In this document: positions 1 to 11,538 of the stretch, in pieces
Layout: every line of letters begins with the position of its first letter
Numbering within the stretch: position 1 is the first letter of the stretch
Assembly: GCA_015832175.1 (NCBI GenBank)
Contig: WJXW01000010.1
Span: 1,488,001-1,552,000 of the forward strand
Source: Paraphaeosphaeria minitans
Lineage: Eukaryota; Ascomycota; Dothideomycetes; Pleosporales; Didymosphaeriaceae
Direction of reading: 5' to 3'
DNA length: 64,000 nucleotides
Notes under the pieces: model-generated
Told to the model about the DNA's origin: nothing
The model's input: only the letters and a program-made list of their open reading frames with translations
Databases searched by the model: none
Position numbers and translations under genes: made by a program

Positions 1-3000
1 CACAAGAGCCATGGGTGTCGGCACTTGCTGCTCGGCGACCGGAACGTGCCCTCTCCGCCTGCAAGCATGATGAATGGCGACCGTTTGCTCCTCTCCGCGG
101 GTGAAATATGTCGACGTGGCAATCACTGCGCACGAAATATCTTGTAAATTAGAGCGAGCCACGTCCTATGATGCCCTTGCACTGTTTCTTCACGGACAAG
201 CTCTAGTCGGACAGCACTCGTAGTCCTCAACACCAAAACATACGCACTCATTGCGCCTGCAAAGTGCCAGCCGGTCAAGTGGAGCTGAGAGCTGGGGTGA
301 AGTGGTATCGGTATGGAAGGAGTCTGCGAGGTATGACTTTGATCAGGAGGACATAACCCTTGGAGACACTGGTGAGCTTCAGCACTTCTTGTGGTGGTGT
401 TGAGGGCTCCTTCCTTGTCTGGAGTTCACCTTGTCCGAGCATTGTCGAGCAACATCGTCCCACACACATACGCATCATAGATAGCCCCACAGGACTCAAT
501 AGACATAGTCTAGTTGACGCCTATACAGACTGCAAAGTTGATCAGCAAGTCCTCAGCCGCGGCGTTGAGGTGCGCCTTCCTAGTTGCGACTCCCTTGGCT
601 GTGAAGACACCTTTCCCAGCATCTCCAACCTCGATCATGCTACCGCAACTCACAACAGCATCTGCCCATGCCGGGGCTCGTCAGCCAAAATCACCTCACT
701 CCTTCGACGCCATTCTCATACCTTGCTTGTCGGATACATGACACCACCATGGAGCAACCGCACAGCCTGATCGGTCGATCCGTATGCATTGGTACCCATA
801 CAAAGTGCGCTTAAATGTACACACTGGATCATCGGGCGTAATCTGCTACGTCTGGATGCAATGCATGTAGCGCAGGGTCCGGCCAAGGTTCACTTACACA
901 GAGATGCGGGTGATGCACCGTAGTTACGTCGGTGTATCCCGTCTAAATTTTACTCTTGGGCCGGAGAGCTTCCCGCATCGGTGAGCACTTGCATACATAC
1001 ACCCACAGTGCTGGCTCCATCGCTACGGGTATGCTCTTCGGCCTGATCGGTGAGTGGCTTTGCTTCAGTTCTCGTCACATGCGTCAGTGCCGTCCAGTCT
1101 TATCGGCCCACGCACTCAAGCTCAATCTTGGACGGAAAGCCGCATCTTCTGGGAACGCAGAGCCAGATCATGTACTCTCCGGCACTTCGAGAAATGGAAT
1201 GCCACCAAGCCTCTCTTCGAATGCTCGACCTCGGAGTGAACAACACGTTGCTCACGGTCCGAAAGAGGCCGCCAGTCAATCAATTCGAACTGAACGGTCA
1301 GCTTCGAGCGGAACAAACAAATCATCTCCAAACACACAAACCGACGGGGCGATATACCCGCAAGTTGTGCAATGGTGTCCTTTCCACTACGTTTAGCATC
1401 CCGAGGGAAGGTTTGCATTCAGCTGTGCATACTTGCACAAGCCGAGTCGCTTCATCGCCACAACTGGCTGTTTATGCAGTTAACATAACTTTCCCTGAGC
1501 TACACGGTGGGGTTCAGGTGAAGCAATGGCTCCACTGCCGAGCCGTGCCCATTCCTCCGCGAATAACTCCCGCGACGGAAGAAGGCGCACTGTTCAAGAT
1601 GCATGAAGCGAGCTAGCAGTCCAGGGAATCCTGTCTCCGCATTGCAGTCTAGAGCACCAGCCCGCATCTGAAAAGGTCCATGGCCACCAATAGACATGGC
1701 ATGGGATCCACCAAATATCGATCACCTTACGGCTCAGGCCGTTTAGCCTCACGAATCACGGACCCAGGCATCTTTCGGACCGCGTGAGAGCCTTCTGCAG
1801 GTCGGCATGCCGAGGGCTGTCAGCAGCGCCGGAGTTCCTCCCTGAAACTCTTCAACTTTCAAGCGAACGTACATGGCACGCTCTGCAGAGATTGGGTCGG
1901 GATAGCTTGCGCCAAATGGATATGGTACTGTTGAGGCAACAAGGACTGCAGCCTGTTGCAGCCGTTCCCAAAAGACAATGCACGATTGGATCATCGTGAC
2001 CGGCTCAGGATGTCCCGATGGGCGATGGTTGACGTCGAAGGTCTTCGGAGCAGTCAGCTTTACTCTCCGTTGGAAAGCGGCATCGACAACCCTGGGGTCA
2101 TATTGCAGACTGGGAGCATGGTCAGACAAGATGCCCTTTCGCAATGCTGATGGTCCCGACCGAGAAGATTCTTGTGGGTAGCTTAAGGACCAATTCAAGC
2201 AACGGGCCGGATACTGCAAGTTTGAAGGCGGCGTGGGTTGACGAAAAATGCGGGCTCGTGCTGACTGCAGCGGCAAGAGAACGAGTGAGACAACAAGACT
2301 GTTTTGCGACATGCGTCCATGTCAAAGCAGCAAATGGAAACGGGGTCCTCGAGGCAAGACGCGACATGTTGGGTAGAGTCAGGATCCATTTTCTGACGGC
2401 ACCTCATGTGGTGGGATGGAAAGGTGCGAACGGAAGTTCGTCAGTGCACAAGTCTTTGACGATTGTCTCGACTGGCACAGCCTCTACCCCGCCTGCTCCG
2501 GTTTTCTTACGCGTCTTTTCGAAACATAAAATGATATCGCGGGTTGCGCGCCTAAATGAAGAAATCGGAGAGGGGTTCACTAGGTGGACAGTCGACTCAG
2601 GTAAGGGCAGTGGGCCAACGGCCTGGTACCGATGCCTAGACAAATAGCGCACAATGTGGAACTGGTTCTCGATTCTGCAGCTGGTTACGTTCACAAATTT
2701 CTCCACTTATCGCAGGTGTTCCGATGCTCTTCCAGACAGCCTGCGCATAGCGTTGAAAAGGACAGCGATGCTCAGGACTCAGGAGTACCTGCCCTGGTCT
2801 TGGCCCTACGGTACCTACTGGTGGCGAACTCATTTCACGTTAGCGAGCGCTCGGATGGGGAAACATGGACAGAGCCGCCAGCTGCAGTGGACAGCCTCAG
2901 CAATGAACCTATGCGGCGATCCCTACGAGGCTGGCTCCACCGGCGCGGCTCTGGGACACGGTGGGTACTGCTGTGTCACTGGTCTTGTGTCCTGTTCCCT

Positions 3001-4098
3001 TCTACACCACAGGCGTGTCACAGCCGCACTGCAGAAGTCATTCTTTTCTCAGATTTTTCACTCACAAGACGTGCAGGTGCTCTGCATCAGCTGATGAGAT
3101 CGACTCCTCTCGAGTTACCAGAGCTCAGCTTGCGATGGGATGGAGGCGATTCCCTGACGCCACGCAAACCGGTCGGCTGAGGACGCTTGCGGCGTCAGAA
3201 AAGGCTTCCCTTTCGAGCTCACCGCACAAGGATGTCCATTGGAACTCGGCCATCCTTGCCTCCTCAAGTGGGCGTCAATCGATGGCTGCTCGCAGCTACC
3301 CCTGTTCAAGCCGCATCCTGCGTGTTCCTCATGCGGGCAGCAATCGGGGAGGCGAGGCACGGTTTCCGCCATGTAGTCTCTGAATTGGTTTCACACGTGT
3401 GCATGGACAAGGTGGCCAGCCGGAACTGGACGCGCCCTTTGCCGTCGACGTGCTCACCAATCGGAAGCCCAGAATGGCTAGGCAGGTGAATGACCATTTC
3501 CTCGCTACCTCAGCCACCTAGCACTAGGAGCGCGCCATGCCTGTCGAGCGTACCTCGACCGTGAGAACGGGACCAGGGGGTCCTGTCTGAACTCAGTGAA
3601 CTGTGGATCTTCCCCAATGCACAATTTCTCGACCGTGCGCGCGTCCGACGCCTCCCATGGTTTACACGCGACTCTCGCGGTGGGCTAGGAAAATATGCCT
3701 CCTCTAGGCCGTCACCAGGTCCGTATGGCCTTTCGGAACCACGCCAAGAGCTCAGTTGCCTGGGGCGGCTGCACTATACCATCTCCACTTGCTGGTGGGG
3801 AAACTGGGTTCGATTTCTGCATTTCAATGTTGTTCATATGTTTGGCTGGGCCCACTGCGCCCCTGTCCACTGTCATCGTGGCCTTGGATGTCACAGTGGT
3901 GCAGCACGTCGTACAGACATAACAGCATCTAGTGCCATTTACTCCTGCACCATAAAGCCACAGCCCAGTCCCCACCCGCCTTCCGGTCACTCGTTCCTGA
4001 ACTATCTGCCTTCCCTGGTCCTAGCTTCTTCATAGCCTCTTTCTTGCGTGGTTCCCCGGTCCATACCTTCTCCCACGTTTGACCTGAGGACGCATATC
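1..4098. other. Gene-free or decayed stretch
   Basis: About 4.1 kb in which overlapping short reading frames exist on both strands, but none shows a recognisable domain, a consistent set of splice joins or a convincing start context. One minus-strand fragment (ATG at 638, stop at 510, 42 codons) reads like protein with an amphipathic Ala/Leu-rich end. Codons upstream of it (about 640-880) contain stops in every frame. It may be the tail of a decayed gene whose family I cannot name. No transposon ends or tandem repeats were seen. Confidence 0.45.
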
Positions 4099-5670
4099 AT
4101 GACGAAACCACAAGAATCTATACCGCCGGTGCGTGTCTCCCGAGTTTCTCTCAGTGTTGCGTTGTACTGACTTCATGCACAGGCAGCAGATATTCTTGGG
4201 GTGAGATCCCTCTCAATCTACGACGAGCGCGTTGACACTGACAACCTTTTCTGTGATTCTAGACCATCGGAACAGGTTGGCGATTCTCCTCGGAACACGA
4301 TTAAATGTAGGCTAATGTTCCGAAGTGTAAGCCAACATCGACGATACCTGCAAAACTCTGACACTGACAACTCTTTGTCTGTTCCAGTTGCTGGTGTGTT
4401 CAAGTAAGTGTCAAACCTCAGATCACGACAAACGTTCAAGGCTAACTCATTATAGATACTTCCGCAGTAAGCTTACACGCCGAGTGCCTGAACCAAGGCT
4501 CACAGACCGCAGAATATGGCACAACTGGCGCCGGAAGAACACCGACGGACTACCTAGCACTATGTTGATGCTGTGGGCTTCATGTACGTCATGATACCAT
4601 ATAATCTTGCAACAACGAGTTGACCATATTAGGCGCTGTACCGTTTGGAGTCTATGCCATAGTCCAGGCAAGTCTGTCCACACTCCACATTATAGTGTGT
4701 GCTGACCGAGCTAGAAATTCAGCCTGGCCCTACAACTGCAACCGCACTGTTTCGGCAGTCTCACCCTCATTGCATGGGGCCAAACTCTCTACTACGGCAA
4801 GTGAGTAGCCTCACTCACGTGGCGGGTTCGAAATTCTCTGACAGGACACAGGAAATGGAGAGCATGGACTGCAACGGCAGCTACTGTGGGAATGATGGTT
4901 GCTTTCGCTGCATCGGAAGCAATTCTTATCCTCACGCTCCGCGTACGTTCCGATTCTCCGAATCATCTCATCCAGTGGTATCTAGACTGACGACTGAAGA
5001 TACCGTACTACAAAGGGGTTGAATGGCCTATGATGATGATGGCCATCCTGGCTTCGGTCATGCAGTGCCTGGGTCTAGTCATGCCGTACTTTGAGCTGGC
5101 TAAAAGACAAGGTCGCGTCATTGGCATTGGTATGATATTTGCATCTGCCACTTGCAAGTTTGCTCACCAATGTAGACTTCTGGTTCCTTCTCATTGATTA
5201 TACGGGCGCCTTCTTCTCCCTAATGGCACTGGTAGCACAGCATACCTTCGATGCGCTCGGTGGATCCATGTATATAGTTGCGTGAGTGGCTTCTCAGCAT
5301 CTTCAAAGGACATACTAACAGTCGCAGCATGACGCTGGAAACCGGAATCGTTGTGTCCCAAGCTATATGGCTTTGGCGCGTACGACACATTCGGCACGAA
5401 GCAAATAAGCTGGGCATGACATACGACGAATACGTTGATGCGAATCCGTCGAAGAAGCTGTCTCGGAAAGCATCCCTGGAAACAGTTGCCGACGTGGAGG
5501 CAGCTCACCCCGAGGGACTAGCCGTCCCGGAGAAGTGCCTTTCTAGAACACAAGAGAACGTCCCCACCGAGGAGCCCACGAATACGAAAACCAAGAATGC
5601 TCAATTGCATGAAAAGACCCTGGAAGCACCCGAAAAGTGTTCCCCGCGAGCAGATGACAGAATTTGCTGA
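4099..5670 (+). CDS. PQ-loop repeat (cystinosin-like) membrane protein
   Basis: Multi-pass membrane protein of the fungal PQ-loop family, whose characterised members export amino acids or related solutes from vacuoles and lysosomes; the substrate here is unknown. The first PQ loop is split between exons 4456-4466 and 4513-4583 (ILPQIW, then HNWRRKNTDGLP). The second half has the typical FWFLLIDYTGAFFSLMAL and FDALGG stretches. The last about 85 residues are hydrophilic. Exons as read: 4099-4128, 4183-4200, 4263-4275, 4388-4403, 4456-4466, 4513-4583, 4633-4667, 4715-4800, 4852-4942, 5000-5129, 5176-5281 and 5328-5670. From exon 5 onward all joins keep frame. The join 4275/4388 is one base short, so either a splice choice is wrong or there is a one-base lesion. 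The intron at 4668 is GC-AG with a strong AG|GCAAGT donor. The start at 4099 is the first ATG giving a short leader. Confidence 0.8.
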
Positions 5671-6834
5671 CGTTCCGGTGAATGAATGCGCTCCATCGTG
5701 CTTGCTTCTGCATCTGCATCTGCATCTGGCTCCGGCTCCGGCTCCGGCTGCGGCTGCAGTATGCAGACTCTCACGGCATGCCGAGTCGATTTGAACCAGC
5801 CGTGCTGACACCGATCGGCCGCATACTACACTTAAGCCATTCTGCAAGCCATTTTTTCTTCGGCCGCCAACGGAGGCGCACCTCGCTCTCGTTTTTATGT
5901 TAACAGAAAGTACCAAAGTACCAAGCGTTTTCCTCACTATGTTGTATCAACAGATATGTTTACTTTCCAAGCACTCCTCTTTCCAAAAGCGACGAAAATT
6001 CAACTATACTACCATTTTGCGATACGGTCCATTGGACGGCAATCTCATTCCCTTATCTTTTAGGATTGTGGCGCTGGATGGGATTTCACATGGGCCTTTA
6101 GGCACATTGGTGACATTGCGCTACGAACAAGGTGCTTGATTGGACATACGGGTATTCTGGGGCTGTTGTTGGTTTCAAGGCGATGGCTGTGGGGGTTGGC
6201 ATCTAGATGGGCTACCTATTGGGCTTTGCTACCGGAAACGGGTGGCCTTTTATTCTGTCCTGTCGTATAAGTACCGTGGGTGCTCTAGCGCATCCCATTC
6301 TGCAATGTCCATTTGCCGTTTCAGAGTCTCGGGTGTCCGTGATGAATGCAGGTCAGCGTTGTTCTCGCAATGCTATTTATCAATGGGGAGGAGCGTAGAA
6401 GATTCGCAGCGGGGCACACGGCAAGCGTGGAAGCAAGTCTACCTCGTCCGGAAGCGCGGATGCACAAGACCAGACCATTCTCAAAAGCTCATACCCATCT
6501 ATCTACCGCGGCCTCTCGCATCGCCCGATGGTGTGCCTGACGCTTGCGCACCCTGCAGCCGTTCCTGGCGTGACTTGGTTCCTTGTTGTTTTGACCTCGG
6601 ACCCCACCACCCATGACTAGGTACCTAGATAGATACCTACTGACCGCAGCACTGAACTACACTGCACTGCCCAGCACACGTCGCTCGCTCACTCAGTCTC
6701 ATCGCGTCGTAGCCTCCAGAGGAACTGCTTCCCTCGTCTCTCCTCTCTCCTCCGACCCGGACGTCCCCTACCTACCTACGATAGCGCCTTCGTGCAGTAT
6801 CTACGGCACCCATCTGAGGGGTAGATAGGTAGAG
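5671..6834. other. Intergenic, no gene seen
   Basis: Apart from the microsatellite at its start, I see no supported gene. The right part (about 6600-6834) is rich in CTACCTAC/TAGGTA motifs and pyrimidine tracts. It probably holds the promoter and leader of the phosphatase gene that starts at 6835. Confidence 0.5.
5706..5759. repeat. Microsatellite, CTGCAT then GGCTCC units
   Basis: Three to four copies of a hexamer CTGCAT run directly into three copies of GGCTCC and two of GGCTGC, just downstream of the PQ-loop stop codon, probably in its 3' untranslated region. Both are direct tandem repeats read from the sequence. Confidence 0.85.
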
Positions 6835-7988
6835 ATGGCCTTTGCATTTGCCTCTGTAAAGATTCGAAGCGGGCCGCCAGAAATGGAAACAGGACTCCCA
6901 TCCCCGCCCTTCTACCATGTCCCGAATCTGAACAATCTACGGGACGCGGCGCTCGCGTGTGGCGGGCTGAAGACGCTGGATGGGGAGAGAGTTCGGCCCG
7001 GCGTGCTGTTTCGGAGTGCCGAGGTTAGCAAGGTGGATGGGGAGGGGTGGTCGAGGATTGTTGAGCTTGGTGTGAGTTTGGCTTGGCTTGGCTTGTCTTG
7101 CCGTCGTCGTCTTTTTTTTTGGGAGTGGAGGAGACTGTGTACTTACCTAGTAGCGCCGCTTTTCATTGTGTCGGTGCACTGACATCCCTCAGGTTGTCCA
7201 TGTTTTCGACCTCCGCAGCAAGCAGGAGGTGGACCGGGGCTTGGCCGGCATCACCAACGAGGAAGGCAAGGACGCAGAAGATGTGGTGCAGGGCTGGGAG
7301 GCCACGCTGAAGAGCGCGGGCGTGGTGAGGTCGTGGGTGCCCGTGTTCAGGGAGGCGGATTACAGCCCCGAGAAGCTGGCGGAACGGTATATGGTATATC
7401 TTACCCACCTACCACTCCCTCCACGCTCGTCTGGTGTTGACGCGGTGAAAACAGAAATACCTCGGCAAATCCACCGAAGGCTTCGTCTCCGCCTACCACG
7501 ACATCCTCTCAGACGGTGGGCCCGCCTTCCGCACCATCCTGCTGTATCTTGCCAATCTGCCCCCGCCCGATGCAGAGCCCCAGGAAAAGTGTCTAGGCGC
7601 CCTCATCCATTGCACCGCCGGCAAAGACCGTACGGGCATCTTCTTCGGCCTGCTCTTCAGCTTCCTCGGCGTCCCCGACGCCCAGATCGCCGACGAGTAC
7701 CAACTCACGGAGCCAGGGCTGTCGCACATCTATGACGCGGTTTTGCCGCGGTTGGTGGCGAGTCCGGCGTTTGTGCGGTATCAGCGGGAGAAGCTGCAAG
7801 GAGGAAGCGAGGAGGAGGGGAGGAAGGCGGCGCTGAGGATGTTGGGGGCGAAGAGGGAGAGCATGCTGGGTGCTTTGGAGATGTTGCGGGGGCAGTGGGG
7901 GAGCAGTGAGAAGTACATGAGGGAGGTGTGTGGGCTAGGTGACGGGGAGGTGGAGGCGCTGAGGAGGAATCTACTTGTACATGGATAG
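6835..7988 (+). CDS. Tyrosine/dual-specificity-type phosphatase (Y_phosphatase3 family)
   Basis: Predicted 323-residue cytosolic phosphatase. The signature loop is HCTAGKDRTG (CX5R with Lys-Asp), which marks the DUF/Y_phosphatase3 group related to bacterial PtpB and fungal Tyr/lipid phosphatases. The N-terminal NLNNLRDAALACGG and PGVLFRSAEVS motifs fit the family's substrate-entry region, and VFDLRSKQEV contributes the early conserved Asp-Arg. Exons: 6835-7071, 7193-7393 and 7455-7988, all closing in frame. The first intron (121 bp) contains a T-run and is longer than others nearby. The C-terminal about 80 residues are helical, Glu/Arg-rich and less conserved. The substrate, phosphotyrosine or phosphoinositide, cannot be told from sequence. 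Confidence 0.88.
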
Positions 7989-9825
7989 ACGAGCTTGCAT
8001 ACACTGGCAGGTGAGTAGACGCGGCCTTGTTTTTTAGAGAAATAGTGTGTTCTTGCTGAGTTTTAACTTCAGATGTCAGTACTAGTCTGAGGACTGCTAG
8101 CCTGCTTATTGCCTACCCCACCCTGAGGTGATACACTGTGCTTGAATTTGTCCCGGTGATCGAGTTAGGAATATGATGGGTGAGTTACGATTCTGCTTCA
8201 ACAACGATATGTTCCTGCACTGCACTATTGGAGTAGGGAGGCGCGCTCGCGAAGAAGAAGAAAGCGTGAGACGTAGGCGATCACCCAGTCCTGTTGCAAA
8301 ACCAAACTAAGTGTCAATGATTAGGAGCCGGTCGTTTCTGCTTCGACCAGCGAGGTGATTGTTGATCCTGCGTAGAGAGTCGCATTCCACACATGCCCTC
8401 CCCAACATCGGATACTTTGCCTTCTAACTGCCATATCGCTGGTCTGCCCTGCGTCTGGCGGTTGAGCCAAACGTGTATCTGTAGCCATATTCTTGGCCTT
8501 CAGCTTTGGAGATTCGTTCTTTAATCTGTGAGAAGGTGGGTGTTATAGACACCAGCGATTTGAAATTCTTTAGTTTCAGCTTCTTGAGTGGTGGCAGCGA
8601 GACCATCAGCGGAATGATCATTTCGAACTTTTGCCGGCTCGTCGTTGTAGCCAGTTGGCCCACGCAAAGCCCGCTTTTTCACAGTCGCAAGACATCGTGC
8701 CACCTAGGGACCCAATCCTAGGCTCGTCGTCTTTACCTCGTAAGTAGGTACCTCCCGATTTTCAACCGCAGCACTTCCAGCTACGAGAGAATGGATAAGA
8801 TCGCTTCGACATGCGGAAATGCCTGTATCGTCCTAATCTCCTCCCACATATCGCGTATGCCAGGCTGAATGAGAGCCTCCGCTTCAAAGAAGCCTCACAA
8901 TCGCATGAGGCTGATGACCGTGAATGTTGAGAGAGCACAAGGTTCCACACAAACATGATCGTAACAAGGACTCCGAGTCCATTGAAATGCCATGTAAGGA
9001 ATTTCATGATGACGGAGAGAATACCTGTGCCCATGAAGACATCACTCCTGAAGCATTATTATCAGGCGTATTTCACGATTCAAGACGGAAAAATACCATG
9101 CAGGCGAGAAGTTCTTCATGGCGGTCGAGACTGTGTATGACCGAGTATGGCCTGGACTGTGTTTACGCCCGTTCGAAGTCATGCCGAGGGTCTGACGCGC
9201 TTATGCTATATTATCGCGATATGCTTCAACGACGGAAGAATAGACATCTTTGACACATTTATCATCCACAAGTCTGCAATTTCCTTCATGATGTCGTGAG
9301 GGTCCGCGAACACTCGGCGCCATCGGTGATGATGATGCGCATGCACTGCGCTATTAGGTACGAGAAACGCAGTGTTTCGACCGCAGAAAGAGGGTTGGAG
9401 GCCGACGGAGCCATGAAGATGGCGAAGAAGAAACATTGCTAGAATTAGAACTCGCTGGTACGAAGGATGGTCCCGGTGCCGAGAGACGCGTCTGTGATGA
9501 TCGTTGCGAGCCAGTGGTTACCCGTAATACGAAGTGCTAAATTACCTAGGTAGCGTGTACATAATTGTGCTATTGACAGCCGAGATTCATTTTATTGATT
9601 TCAATAACTTCAATTGCCTTGGTCCTTCTGCGTATCATCTGCATGAATGCTGGATGCCCTTCCGCAACTCTTCTTGTGTTCGTTTCAGGAAACCTGAATG
9701 GAACCTTATAACGTATAAAATGCTCTATATTTCCTCTATAGCTCCTCGAAAAGCATACTTGGTTTATATTACGTGAGACTGCGTTTCTATGAAAGCGCAA
9801 CAATGGCTCCAATTTTTGAAACTGC
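7989..9825. other. Long spacer between phosphatase and reductase
   Basis: Apart from the doubtful relic at 8424-9436, I find no supported gene, RNA or repeat in this 1.8 kb. An AT-rich stretch near 9530-9780 lies beyond the 3' end of the minus-strand reductase and may hold its terminator region. Confidence 0.4.
8424..9436 (-). pseudogene. Possible decayed F-box/LRR-like gene
   Basis: On the minus strand, several short frames interrupted by stops read like pieces of one leucine-rich fungal protein: ILPSLKHIAII near 9206-9240, a segment at 8762-9034, and SLPPLKKLKL near 8600. Hydrophobic LPxLK spacing resembles leucine-rich F-box-type proteins common in these genomes. No intact frame or coherent set of introns joins them. 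I therefore list it as a tentative relic rather than a gene. Confidence 0.25.
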
Positions 9826-11012
9826 TTACGCAAATATGTGAAGTGGGTGATTGGGAAGATAGTGACCCGGATCGTTGAAACGGAGGCCCTTGTCGAGTGC
9901 TGAGATGGACTCCAGCTCGGCTTGCGAAAGGTCGAAGCTGGTAACATCGAGGTTCTGGGCGAGGCGGCTCTGGTTGTTTGACTTGGGTATGACGGCGATA
10001 TTCCTATACACAGTCAATTACTGCCGCACGAAGAAGATGATAAAACTCATACCTCTGTGTTGACCATCGAAGGAGCACTTGTGCTGGAGTCTTGTTATGT
10101 TTACTCGCAATGCTCTGTACAGACTCCGCATCAAACAGCAGACCAACATCGTTTGTCCTCTGCCTAAAAGCCGGCGGCAGCTCGAGGAAGCTTTGGGGGC
10201 CAAACGAAGAGTATGCAGTGATAGCGATGTTGTGTGTCTGAGCCATGCGAACAAGTTCCTCCTGAACAAGATATGGGTGATGCTCGATCTGGAGCGAAGA
10301 AATGGGGTGCTTTGCGTAGGTCTGGATGTCGTAAAGAAGCTGAGCCTGGAAATTGGACACACCAATGGACTTGGCAATGCCCTGGTCCACAGCTGCTTCG
10401 AGTTGCTCCCATGTTTCGCGGATGGAAATCTTAGCAGGCTTGACTGTCTTTCCATCCTCCATCCACCAGGCCTTTGGTTCACAATCAGTTGTGGCTGGCA
10501 TGCCAAAGGCCGATATCACTCACAGGGTATCGCTTCACCTCTGGGTCAACGTACGCAAGTGCGACCGGGAAGTGTATAAGGAAAAGATCAATGTATCCCA
10601 AGCCCCATGCCTCATTCTGCTTCTTAATCATTGCGAGCGCATGCTCCTTGCTGTGGTAGTTACTGGGGGAACCGTTAGCGTAAAGATCACTAGCACATGT
10701 TCTGGGTAGAAGCAATGGTATTACGTACTTCCATAGCTTCGTGGTGATGAAGATATCTTCGCGCTTGACGAGATCTTCCTTGATCGCACGCTGTATACCC
10801 TCGCCTGCCTCTTTCTCGTTCTGGTAGTCATATGCGCCATCAAAGAGCCTGTACCCGACTTTTATGGCCTGACGTGTGTTAGAGTGACAATGGAGATGGT
10901 AAAAACTTCGTACATTGTAGACAGTGTCGGCAGCAGTCTCTTTGGGCACTTTCCAGAGGCCAAATCCCACGAGGGGCATGTCATAGCCAGAAGCAAGCTT
11001 GACTGTGGACAT
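9826..11012 (-). CDS. xyl1: D-xylose reductase-type aldo-keto reductase
   Basis: 324-residue NAD(P)H-dependent reductase of the AKR2 xylose reductase group. It would reduce D-xylose or L-arabinose (aldoses generally) to the polyol in the cytosol. The catalytic tetrad is visible: Asp and Tyr in [11 protein letters not shown], Lys in TTKLWN, and His in LIHFP. The cofactor motif IPKSNN, shared with yeast xylose reductases, is present, followed by NLDV and the C-terminal LRFNDP. Exons on the minus strand: 11012-10914, 10868-10729, 10662-10524, 10471-10053 and 10003-9826, all in frame. It is transcribed divergently from the Zn2Cys6 gene at 11539, sharing a 526-bp promoter, and heads a block of sugar genes. 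A glycerol-type AKR is the main alternative, but motif spacing favours xylose reductase. Confidence 0.9.
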
Positions 11013-11538
11013 ATTTGAAGAAGTGGTAGGTGGGAAGATTGGACGAACGTGGGCTCTTAAGTTCGAAAATGTAATAGAAGAAAAAATTTCGATTCGGAGG
11101 AAAAGTAAAGAGGGTTCTCATAGCTTTTGACTTGCCCACCAACTCAAATGGAACGTAATGAGGGTCCGTACCGTAGGCTGTCGAGAGTGGAGACCTGAAC
11201 AGCATTGCTAGCTTCTCATTGGTGGACTCCTAACATTGCCCGATTAGGTCACGCTTGGGGATGAAAGTCGATACGACCAATCCGAACACCAAACCCTGTG
11301 CAGATATTTGGAACAGGTTTGAATTCTTACTCACAACATACGTGGATACCTCCACGCAATCTGGTGCAGAAGTTGAGGGCCCACCAGTAACCCCGCATTA
11401 TGTGGCGGTTCCTCTTCTTTGAAGTTCCGAAGTCATGCCGGTGGCGGCTATGATTTCCCCAGATGGAAAAGTCGGCACTCATCCATACACATCCTCGAAA
11501 CGACGACGATAACCACCAGGTTGTCGGCCCATAGCCAC
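11013..11538. promoter_or_regulatory. Divergent promoter: xylose reductase / Zn2Cys6 activator
   Basis: The 526 bp between the two start codons must contain both promoters. CCAAT boxes occur in both orientations (about 11218 on the minus strand, about 11278 on the plus), and CGG/CCG triplets cluster near 11409-11446 and 11163-11173. No perfect CGG-N-CCG palindrome like that of the other divergent promoter is seen. The arrangement suggests co-regulation. Confidence 0.6.

Noticed and set aside
1749..2312. 187-codon minus frame in the left gene-free region
   Set aside because: No domain, overlapped by comparable frames on the other strand, and no splice-supported extension.
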